NCBI GenBank assembly: GCA_051881655.1
Contig: JBJEQH010000217.1
Coordinates: 1 to 6,657 of the forward strand
Length of the DNA stretch: 6,657 nucleotides
Direction of reading: 5' to 3'
Source of the DNA: Heritagella sp051881655
GTDB lineage: Bacteria > Bacillota > Clostridia > Oscillospirales > Acutalibacteraceae
Under the pieces are notes generated by a model. It was not told where the DNA came from. It did not search any database and worked only from the letters and a program-made list of their open reading frames with translations. This document shows, piece by piece, positions 1 to 5,556 of the stretch. Every line of letters starts with the position of its first letter. The first letter of the stretch is position 1. Position numbers and translations under genes: made by a program.

Positions 1-22
1 AAAAATCGTTTCTTATGGGTCA

Positions 23-544
23 TTACAGATCGTACCACACGGGCGGATCCGTTGGGGGATAAGGCGCGCACATATTGAGTACATACGGCCATTTCCCCTC
101 GTCCTGAATCAGGAACCCGTAAATCAGTCCCATATGCCGGTGCCAATGGCGGAACTGCCCCAAAATCAGCTTCAGACGGGAATAGTCGCACCCCTCCGGA
201 TTCTCCCCCAGCGCTGCATCCTCCAATCCTTCCAGATAGGATTCAATTTTCCGCCGGATAGCGGTTTTGTAGGCGGTGATCTCCTGCCGGGAGATCCGCT
301 CGTCTTTTGGCACAAGATTCAGGTCATTGAGCCCATTTTGGTGAAAGGATGGCTCCTGATACCGGGGATCACAGGGGTTGATGTACCAGCGGTCCATGGA
401 ATAGAGCATGTGGTACACGTACTTCCACATGGGAATGCCGTCATACCGTTTCTCCCACAAAGAATCCGGAATGCAGGCGATCAGATTCTCGGTTTCCCAC
501 AGGGCCCGGGCTGTCAGTTCCCGGATATCATCACACAGTGTCAA
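23..544 (-). CDS. DinB/YfiT-like putative metal-dependent protein, TTG start
   Basis: A 173-residue protein that looks like a DinB-superfamily four-helix-bundle protein. What I see: a first-helix histidine at H45 in the segment VYHMLYSMDRWY, and a late H-x3-H pair, H133 and H137, in FRHWHRHMGLIYGFL. This matches the three-histidine divalent-metal site known in this superfamily. Length is normal for the family. There is no signal peptide or membrane segment, so it should be cytoplasmic. Family members range from damage-inducible proteins of unknown role to thiol S-transferases; the sequence does not say which this is. The start is TTG at 544, chosen because a perfect AGGAGG (552-557) sits 7 nt upstream and the next in-frame Met (M39) would remove most of helix 1. 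It follows glgP but is separated from it by a strong terminator, so it is probably a separate unit; I see no convincing promoter in 545-592. The fold call is fairly firm; the function is unknown. Confidence 0.8.
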   Translation of the reverse strand: MTLCDDIRELTARALWETENLIACIPDSLWEKRYDGIPMWKYVYHMLYSMDRWYINPCDPRYQEPSFHQNGLNDLNLVPKDERISRQEITAYKTAIRRKIESYLEGLEDAALGENPEGCDYSRLKLILGQFRHWHRHMGLIYGFLIQDEGKWPYVLNMCAPYPPTDPPVWYDL

Positions 545-551
545 AGAAATC

Positions 552-557
552 CCTCCT
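552..557 (-). promoter_or_regulatory. Ribosome binding site deciding the TTG start of the DinB-like gene
   Basis: On the minus strand AGGAGG is followed by the 7-nt spacer GATTTCT and then TTG. The full match to the anti-Shine-Dalgarno core at ideal spacing is what makes the non-ATG start believable. Confidence 0.8.
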
Positions 558-592
558 GTATGTAATTTTTTTTCGTGACCGTTCTTTCATGG

Positions 593-635
593 AAAAAATC
601 CCCGAATGCAGAGAGCGTTTTCCTGCATTCGGGGA
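593..635 (-). terminator. Intrinsic terminator after glgP
   Basis: A perfect 13-bp inverted repeat (599-611 with 623-635; TCCCCGAATGCAG and its complement) encloses an 11-nt loop. On the minus strand it is followed directly by six U residues (593-598). This is a classic Rho-independent terminator, placed 56-98 nt after the glgP stop. It should separate glgP from the DinB-like gene. There is no matching U tract for the plus strand. Confidence 0.93.
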
Positions 636-658
636 GGGTTGCCGACGGAAGGAATATT

Positions 659-688
659 CCGCATTTCCCAGAAGGCTGGAAAATGCGG
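659..688 (-). other. 3' hairpin directly after the glgP stop codon
   Basis: A 13-bp stem (659-671 with 676-688) with a 4-nt loop, perfect on the minus-strand RNA apart from one U-G wobble. It begins two nucleotides after the TAA of glgP. The following bases (AAUAUUCC) are only modestly U-rich, so alone it is a poor terminator. It may protect the 3' end, help release, or act with the strong terminator 24 nt further on. Confidence 0.7.
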
Positions 689-690
689 CT

Positions 691-3027
691 TTATCCGATA
701 TGCCAGATCTCCTCGGCGTACTGCCGGATGGTCCGGTCACTGGAGAACTTGCCGGCATTGGCAATGTTCATCAGCGAACGGCGGGCGGCCGCCTTTTCAT
801 CCTGCAGATCCCGGATGGCGCGCAGCTTTGCGTCCACATAAGCGGGCAGATCCAGCAGGAGGAAATAGTGATCGGGCTTGTGCCAGCTGGCGCCCTTCAA
901 AAGGGCATTATACAGCTCGCGGAACATACCGGTGCCATTGTCATCAAACGTGCCGTCCACCAGCGTGTTCACCACGCGGCGAACCCGCTCGTTTTCGGCC
1001 ATAATGCGGTTGGGATCGTATGTGCCGCGGATTTTCTCGATATCCTCGACCCGGGCGCCAAAGATATAGTTGTTCTCTTCTCCGGCTTCCTGCACAATCT
1101 CAATGTTGGCTCCGTCATACGTTCCCAGCGTGACGGCGCCGTTGAGCATGAACTTCATGTTGCCGGTGCCGCTGGCCTCGGTGCCGGCGGTGGAAATCTG
1201 TTCGCTGATGTCCGCCGCGGGGATCAGCTTTTCCGCATAGCTGACGTTGTAGTTCTGCACGAACAGCACCTGCAGCCGGTCCCGGGTCTCGGGATCCTGG
1301 TTGACCAGTTTGGCCACCTCATTGATAAATTTGATGATGGCTTTGGCCCGGAAATAACCGGCGGCACTCTTGGCGCCGAACAGGAAAACAGTGGGCGGGA
1401 AGTCCTGAATGCGGCCTTCCTTCAGGCCATAGTAGAGATCGAGAATGGAGAAGGCGTTGAGCAGCTGGCGCTTGTACTCGTGCAGGCGCTTGATCTGCAC
1501 ATCGAACACGAAGTCCGGCGACAGAGTGACCTGCTCATTCTGCTGTACATACCGGCACAGCTCCTCTTTGTTCCGGCGCTTAATGGCGGTCAGTTCTTTC
1601 AGAGCGCTGTCGTCATCCTTCCAGGCTTCCAGTTTTTTCAGCTGGGTCAAATCCGTAATCCAGCCGTCCCCGATGCGCTCGGTGATAAAACGGGCCAGTG
1701 CCGGGTTGCACAGGGCCAGCCAGCGCCGCTGGGTGATCCCGTTGGTCTTGTTGTTAAAGCGCTCGGGGTACAGGGCATACCACTCGCGAATGGTATCCGT
1801 TTTCAGAATTTCGGTGTGGATCTCGGCCACGCCGTTGGTGGAGTGGCAGGCGTATACCGCCATGCGGGCCATATGCACCATTCTGTCAGCGATTACTTCG
1901 TAGGCGGGCAGATCCTCGCGGGCAATGCCGCGGGAAACCAGCTCGCGGCGCAGGGCGTTGTTGATCATCACGACATAGGGGTACACCTGGGGAATCACAT
2001 CGTTAAACAGCGGGACATACCACTTCTCCAGGGCCTCGGCCATGATGGTGTGATTGGTATAGGCAAAAACCTTCTGTACAATGGCAAACGCCTGATCGAA
2101 ATCCAACAGCTCCTCTTCCATCAGGATGCGCAGCAGCTCGGGAATCGCCACCGTGGGATGGGTGTCATTCAGCTGGATGGCATAAGCATCCGCGAAATGG
2201 GAGAAATCATGCCCCCAGCGCTTGCGGTACTCCCGCACCAGAGTGTGAAGCGAAGCGGCCACAAAGAAATACTGCTGCTTCAGGCGCAGGCGGCGGCCCT
2301 CGTCGGTGTCGTCATTGGGGTACAGCACGTCCGTAATGGTCTCGGCCATGTTGCTGTCGGAAAAGCTCTGGCTGTATTCCTGGCGGTTGAAATGCGCCAG
2401 ATCCATTTTGGTCACGGGCTCCGACTGCCACAGGCGCAGGGTGTTGACGGTTTTTCCGCCCCAGCCGATGACCGGCATATCATAGGGGACAGCCCAGACC
2501 GTCTGGTCTTTAAAATGGATCTGGACGCGCTCGTCCTCTCGGCGGACGCTCCACGGATCGCCAAAACGCAGCCAGTCATCCGGGATTTCACGCTGAAACC
2601 CATTTTCAAAGTACTGTTTGAAAAGGCCATAGCGGTAGCGGATGCCAAAGCCGTACAGCGGCAGATCCAGCGAGGCCGCGCTGTCCAGGAAACACGCCGC
2701 CAGCCGGCCCAGACCGCCGTTGCCCAGCGCGTCGTCCTCAATTTCCTCCAGAGAATGCAGGGAAAGACCGTGGCCTTTGCAGAATTCGTCGGCCTGTTCG
2801 AGCAGCCCCAGATTCAGCAGGTTGCTGAATACCAGGCGGCCCATCAGGAATTCGGCGGACAGATAGCACGCAATGCGTTCGGGCTTTTCCTTTCCCCAAA
2901 CGGGCTGTAGTTCGCACATGGCGGATTTACTGATCGCGGTATACAGTTCTTTTGTTGTGGCTGTTTCCGGTGTTTTACAGAAATCAGCCGCCAGAATCTC
3001 GGAAATTCTGGCCTGAAACGGTGTCAT
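691..3027 (-). CDS. glgP: Glycogen/maltodextrin phosphorylase (GT35)
   Basis: A PLP-dependent cytoplasmic enzyme that phosphorolyses the non-reducing ends of alpha-1,4-glucans to glucose-1-phosphate. At 778 residues it is close to the full length of bacterial phosphorylases. Visible family landmarks, numbered from the start chosen here: YLSAEFLMGR (about 55-64), QLNDTHP (285-291), the NNKTNGITQRRWL block (425-437), VQIKRLHEYKRQ (about 510-521), and the PLP site GTEASGTGNMKF (615-626) with Lys625 as the expected Schiff-base lysine, followed by DGANIEI. No key motif is missing. The longest frame begins at 3045, but its first codons contain the ribosome binding site AAAGGAG (3036-3042), 8 nt before the ATG at 3027, so I take 3027 as the start. 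It lies 142 nt after malQ on the same strand and is probably co-transcribed from the malQ promoter, modulated by the spacer hairpin. Whether glycogen or imported maltodextrin is the main substrate cannot be decided here. Confidence 0.97.
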   Translation of the reverse strand: MTPFQARISEILAADFCKTPETATTKELYTAISKSAMCELQPVWGKEKPERIACYLSAEFLMGRLVFSNLLNLGLLEQADEFCKGHGLSLHSLEEIEDDALGNGGLGRLAACFLDSAASLDLPLYGFGIRYRYGLFKQYFENGFQREIPDDWLRFGDPWSVRREDERVQIHFKDQTVWAVPYDMPVIGWGGKTVNTLRLWQSEPVTKMDLAHFNRQEYSQSFSDSNMAETITDVLYPNDDTDEGRRLRLKQQYFFVAASLHTLVREYRKRWGHDFSHFADAYAIQLNDTHPTVAIPELLRILMEEELLDFDQAFAIVQKVFAYTNHTIMAEALEKWYVPLFNDVIPQVYPYVVMINNALRRELVSRGIAREDLPAYEVIADRMVHMARMAVYACHSTNGVAEIHTEILKTDTIREWYALYPERFNNKTNGITQRRWLALCNPALARFITERIGDGWITDLTQLKKLEAWKDDDSALKELTAIKRRNKEELCRYVQQNEQVTLSPDFVFDVQIKRLHEYKRQLLNAFSILDLYYGLKEGRIQDFPPTVFLFGAKSAAGYFRAKAIIKFINEVAKLVNQDPETRDRLQVLFVQNYNVSYAEKLIPAADISEQISTAGTEASGTGNMKFMLNGAVTLGTYDGANIEIVQEAGEENNYIFGARVEDIEKIRGTYDPNRIMAENERVRRVVNTLVDGTFDDNGTGMFRELYNALLKGASWHKPDHYFLLLDLPAYVDAKLRAIRDLQDEKAAARRSLMNIANAGKFSSDRTIRQYAEEIWHIG

Positions 3028-3035
3028 TGGAAGCA

Positions 3036-3042
3036 CTCCTTT
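3036..3042 (-). promoter_or_regulatory. Ribosome binding site fixing the glgP start
   Basis: Minus-strand AAAGGAG, then the 8-nt spacer TGCTTCCA, then ATG at 3027. The site overlaps the second and third codons of the longer reading frame starting at 3045, which argues against that upstream ATG. Confidence 0.85.
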
Positions 3043-3066
3043 CATAATGCGGCATAGAAGAAAGAG

Positions 3067-3096
3067 AGGGCGGAAGAGAAGTCTCCCCTCCGCCCT
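3067..3096 (-). other. Hairpin in the malQ-glgP spacer (possible attenuator or processing site)
   Basis: Perfect 8-bp outer arms AGGGCGGA and TCCGCCCT (3067-3074 with 3089-3096). In minus-strand RNA the stem extends inward through alternating G-U and Watson-Crick pairs to roughly 13 bp. The 3' side is pyrimidine-rich (CUCUUUCUUCU) but not a true U run, so termination, if any, should be partial. It sits between the malQ stop and the glgP ribosome binding site and could lower glgP expression relative to malQ or protect processed ends. Confidence 0.55.
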
Positions 3097-3146
3097 GTCA
3101 TGGGGTTACATTGCCAGTATGGTTGAGAAAAACGCTGAATATACAA

Positions 3147-3160
3147 AGGGGGATTCCCCT
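3147..3160 (-). other. Short GC hairpin just after the malQ stop
   Basis: Minus-strand AGGGG-AAUC-CCCCU, a 5-bp stem with a 4-nt loop, starts about 10 nt after the malQ TGA and is followed by UUGUAUAUU. It is too short and its tail too broken to call a terminator with confidence. At most it is a weak pause or leaky termination site at the end of malQ. Confidence 0.3.
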
Positions 3161-3169
3161 GTGAAAATT

Positions 3170-4654
3170 TCAGCGGCAGGTCAGCTCGGTCAGCTCCCGA
3201 ATGCGGGCAGCCAGTTCCTCGCTGGCGGCACCGGGAACCATGCGCCACTGCCAGTTGATGCCGCCCAGCGTAGAGGGCACGTTCATTCTGGCCTCGCCGC
3301 CCAGGTTCAGATAATCCTGCATGGGGGTCACGCACAGGTTGGCCGTGCTCATCATGGCGCAGCGGATAAAGGCCCAGGCGCCCTTTTCCTTATCACAGAC
3401 ATCCAGATACTTCTTGGCGTGCTCCACATCCGCCGGATCCGCTGTATCAAACCAGCTGCGGGTGGTGTCATTGTCGTGGGTACCGGTGTAAACCACACAG
3501 TTGTGGTCGTAGTTGTGGGGCAGATAATCGCTCTCTTCGCGGGAATCAAAGGCAAACTGCAGCACCTTCATGCCCGGGTAACCGGTGTCCTCGCGCAGCT
3601 GGATGACATCCGGCGTTAGATATCCCAGGTCCTCGGCGATCAGATTCACCTGGCCCAGATGGCGTTTGACCGCATTGAAGAAATCCATGCCGGGGCCGAT
3701 GCGCCACTGGCCGTTTTCGGCGGTCTGATCCCCGTAAGGAATGGCATAGTAACCGGCAAAGCCGCGGAAGTGGTCGATACGGGTGACATCGAACATGCTG
3801 GTGATATGGCGCAGGCGGCGAATCCACCAGTCGTAATCGGTTTCCTTCAGATAGTCCCAATTGTAAATGGGGTTGCCCCACAGCTGGCCCGTCGCCGAGA
3901 AAGCATCCGGCGGGCAGCCGGCCACGTCGATCGGATCGCAGTTTTCATTCAGCATAAAGACCTTGCCGTCGGCCCAGGTGTCGGCGCTGTCCATGGCCGC
4001 ATAAATCGGGATATCGCCGATCAGGGCGATGTCATTCTCATGGGCGTAATTGCGCAGGGCGTTCCACTGCTTGTAGAAATGATACTGAATGAAGCAGTAG
4101 AAATCAATGTCCTCCTTCACTTCCTGGCGCCAGTAATCCATGGCGGCGGGTTCGCGGCGCTTGATGTCCTCATCCCACAGGCTCCAGGGGCGCAGGCCCA
4201 TCCGGTTCTTAATCCCCATATACAGGGCATAATCCTCGATCCAGCCGGCGTTTTCCTGGCGGAACTGATGAAGAGCCGGATCATCCTTGCCGCGGGCGAA
4301 CGCCTGACGCAGCAGAGTAAGGCGGTTGGCCTCAATCACATAGTAGTTTACCCGGGCGGGGTTGTTGCCCCAGCTGTAAGAGCGGCACTCCTCCTGGGTC
4401 AGCAGGCCCTCTTCGCACAGGATGGAAAGGTCGATCAGATACGGGTTTCCGGCAAAGGAGGAATAGCTCTGGTACGGGCTGTTGCCGTAGCCGGTGGGGC
4501 CCACCGGCAGCATCTGCCAATAGCTCTGGCCGGACTTTTTCAGAAAATCAACAAATTCATAGGCCGCCTTCCCCATGGTGCCAATGCCGTATTCCGACGG
4601 CAGGCTGGTGATAGAAAGCAAAATACCCGAAGCGCGCTGGTTGCTTTTTTTCAT
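3170..4654 (-). CDS. malQ: 4-alpha-glucanotransferase (amylomaltase, GH77)
   Basis: A cytoplasmic disproportionating enzyme that moves alpha-1,4-glucan segments between malto-oligosaccharides, releasing glucose and making longer chains for the phosphorylase. The 494 residues match the compact form of GH77, without the N-terminal extension of the enterobacterial enzyme. Landmarks: RASGILLSITSLPSEYGIG (7-25), the WQMLPVGPTGYGNSPYQ region (46-62), the nucleophile Asp294 in TRIDHFRG, the acid/base Glu341 in IAEDLG, and Asp394 in GTHDNDTTRS. All three catalytic carboxylates are present. The frame stays open upstream to 4819, but that part runs through the promoter. I place the start at ATG 4654, where the family homology begins, with GGGGAG at 4666-4671 (an 11-nt spacer, slightly long). 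It heads a malQ-glgP unit with its own promoter and likely operator sequences. Confidence 0.97.
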   Translation of the reverse strand: MKKSNQRASGILLSITSLPSEYGIGTMGKAAYEFVDFLKKSGQSYWQMLPVGPTGYGNSPYQSYSSFAGNPYLIDLSILCEEGLLTQEECRSYSWGNNPARVNYYVIEANRLTLLRQAFARGKDDPALHQFRQENAGWIEDYALYMGIKNRMGLRPWSLWDEDIKRREPAAMDYWRQEVKEDIDFYCFIQYHFYKQWNALRNYAHENDIALIGDIPIYAAMDSADTWADGKVFMLNENCDPIDVAGCPPDAFSATGQLWGNPIYNWDYLKETDYDWWIRRLRHITSMFDVTRIDHFRGFAGYYAIPYGDQTAENGQWRIGPGMDFFNAVKRHLGQVNLIAEDLGYLTPDVIQLREDTGYPGMKVLQFAFDSREESDYLPHNYDHNCVVYTGTHDNDTTRSWFDTADPADVEHAKKYLDVCDKEKGAWAFIRCAMMSTANLCVTPMQDYLNLGGEARMNVPSTLGGINWQWRMVPGAASEELAARIRELTELTCR

Positions 4655-4674
4655 ATCGTCAAACACTCCCCTGA

Positions 4675-4690
4675 ACCGGCAAAAGCCGGT
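4675..4690 (-). promoter_or_regulatory. Palindrome/hairpin in the malQ leader
   Basis: ACCGGC-TTTT-GCCGGT on the minus strand: perfect 6-bp arms and a 4-nt loop. It lies between the predicted transcription start (about 4706) and the ribosome binding site (4666-4671), ending only 3 nt before the latter. It could be an mRNA hairpin affecting ribosome access or stability, or a DNA operator for a dimeric repressor acting as a roadblock. The sequence does not distinguish these. Confidence 0.5.
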
Positions 4691-4701
4691 GATTTCCTTT
4701 A

Positions 4702-4731
4702 TATTCCTTCTCATTTTAACAGGAAGGAATA
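4702..4731. promoter_or_regulatory. 9-bp perfect inverted repeat around the malQ -10 box (putative operator)
   Basis: Arms TATTCCTTC (4702-4710) and GAAGGAATA (4723-4731) are exact complements with a 12-bp spacer. The spacer contains the complete -10 hexamer (4713-4718). Transcription should begin inside or just past the left arm, so the RNA would not contain both arms. A protein-binding operator is therefore more likely than an RNA structure. The regulator is not identifiable from the sequence. Confidence 0.5.
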
Positions 4732-4741
4732 CGGCCGTCAA
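4713..4741 (-). promoter_or_regulatory. Sigma-A-type promoter of malQ(-glgP)
   Basis: Minus-strand -35 TTGACG (4736-4741) and -10 TAAAAT (4713-4718), each 5 of 6 to consensus, with an ideal 17-bp spacer. A T-rich stretch (about 4743-4751) directly upstream could act as an UP element. Predicted start is near 4706, giving a leader of about 50 nt. This is the only convincing promoter I see in the window. Confidence 0.8.
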
Positions 4742-4781
4742 TAAAAGAAAAATGGCAAATACGAGGGAAACCGTTGCATTT

Positions 4782-5474
4782 TCATGTGTTTTTTGTGCAA
4801 CATTCTCCCGAAAAGTCAAATTCCCGGCACAGAATCGGCGGAATTTCCAGCAGGCTGCCGCAAACCCGATGACACAGTGCGGCGATTTCCGGGGTGGCCG
4901 GCAGCAGATCGGGGACCATGATCGGAATCATTCCGGCGGCCGATGCGGCGCGGATCCCATTGTGCGAGTCCTCCAGCACCAGGCACCGCGCGGGGGATAC
5001 GTTCAATTTCCGGGCGGCCGTCTGATAAATATCGGGGAACGGTTTGCTGCGGGTGACCTCATCCCCAAAGGTGAATACGGAGAACCAGGGAGCCAGAGAC
5101 AGCTTCTCCAGCTGCGGCATGGCGATGGCCCTGGCCGTCGAGGTGACCACCCCCGCCGGGCAGGAGCAGCGCCGCAGAAAAGCGAGCAGGGGAAGGATCC
5201 CTTCTTTTAGGGGAATTCCCTCTTCCTCCTGCAATTGGCGGCGGATCGAGCGGGAGAGCGACGAAAAATCCTCGTATGAAATGCCGGGGAACATCGAAAG
5301 GAACAGTTCGCGGGAGTGACGGGTGTTGGCGCCGATGCACAGGTGGGCATACCGATCCACTTCCCCGGCAGGCAGGCCGAAGTGCGCGCCCGCTTTTTGG
5401 CAGGCGGTGATCCCTCCGCTCTCCGAATCAATCATCAGCCCGTCCATATCAAAGAAAACAGCATCGAGTTTCAT
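4782..5474 (-). CDS. HAD-superfamily (subfamily IA) phosphatase-like hydrolase
   Basis: A 230-residue cytoplasmic HAD protein of the beta-phosphoglucomutase/phosphatase-like group. Motif I is FFDMDGLMIDSE with nucleophile Asp9 and acid/base Asp11; motif II is the VVTST segment (Thr111 or Ser112); motif III is Lys144 in SKPFPD; motif IV is LVLEDSHNG with Glu168-Asp169. A helical C1 cap lies between roughly residues 16 and 95. All catalytic residues are present, so it should be active with Mg2+ on a small phosphorylated substrate. The substrate is not readable: a sugar phosphate would suit the malQ-glgP neighbours, but beta-phosphoglucomutase activity is not implied, since GlgP makes alpha-glucose-1-phosphate. 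The start at 5474 has AAGGAG (5481-5486) 6 nt upstream. The preceding terminator lies so close that no full promoter fits between them. The last residues (ECCTKNT) form an unremarkable tail. Confidence 0.9.
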   Translation of the reverse strand: MKLDAVFFDMDGLMIDSESGGITACQKAGAHFGLPAGEVDRYAHLCIGANTRHSRELFLSMFPGISYEDFSSLSRSIRRQLQEEEGIPLKEGILPLLAFLRRCSCPAGVVTSTARAIAMPQLEKLSLAPWFSVFTFGDEVTRSKPFPDIYQTAARKLNVSPARCLVLEDSHNGIRAASAAGMIPIMVPDLLPATPEIAALCHRVCGSLLEIPPILCREFDFSGECCTKNT

Positions 5475-5498
5475 GGGAGTCTCCTTCTTCGGTTACAG

Positions 5499-5542
5499 AA
5501 AAAAGCCGCTGCGGCTTATCGGGTAAGCGGCAGCGGCTTTTT
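5499..5542 (-). terminator. Strong intrinsic terminator between the oxidoreductase and the HAD gene
   Basis: Arms of 13 bp (5500-5512 with 5530-5542, GCCGCTGC core plus A/T ends), one G-G (minus strand C-C) mismatch, then 5 more base pairs (GCTTA with TAAGC) and a 5-nt loop. Minus-strand RNA ends in six U residues (5499-5504). The plus strand also ends in five U, so the structure is bidirectional in form, but I see no plus-strand gene to use it. It starts 14 nt after the oxidoreductase stop and ends 12 nt before the HAD ribosome binding site. Confidence 0.93.
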
Positions 5543-5556
5543 GCAACGGGCAGAAA

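Noticed and set aside
1..23. Possible start of another minus-strand gene (ATG at 23 overlapping the DinB stop as TAATG)
   Set aside because: Only seven codons are visible before the window ends and no ribosome binding site is evident upstream, so a gene cannot be supported from this window.
538..2910. A 790-codon open frame on the plus strand, antisense to glgP
   Set aside because: Its codons are in exact register with the glgP codons on the other strand. Such a frame stays open whenever the sense gene avoids TTA, CTA and TCA, as a GC-rich gene tends to. The translation resembles no family I know, and the other strand is an unmistakable phosphorylase.
3028..3045. Six extra N-terminal residues for GlgP (ATG at 3045)
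   Set aside because: These codons contain the AAAGGAG that serves the ATG at 3027; no comparable ribosome binding site precedes 3045.
3659..4744. A 361-codon plus-strand frame antisense to malQ
   Set aside because: Same codon-register shadow effect as over glgP. It also runs through the malQ promoter, and the sense strand encodes a complete GH77 enzyme.
4766..4778. A cre-like sequence (TGCAACGGTTTCC on the minus strand) upstream of the malQ promoter
   Set aside because: Against the CcpA consensus it has about four mismatches, including the central CG register, so the resemblance is not convincing.
4743..4779. Possible terminator after the HAD gene (6-bp stem with a bulged base, then a U-rich tail on the minus strand)
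   Set aside because: The stem is weak with a large loop, and the T-rich part is better explained as the region just upstream of the malQ -35 box. It could still end some transcripts, but I cannot support it.
4655..4819. A 55-residue N-terminal extension of MalQ with a hydrophobic stretch resembling a membrane anchor
   Set aside because: It would overlap the HAD stop codon and run through the malQ promoter, leader hairpin and ribosome binding site. GH77 homology starts just after M56, and the enzyme is normally cytoplasmic.
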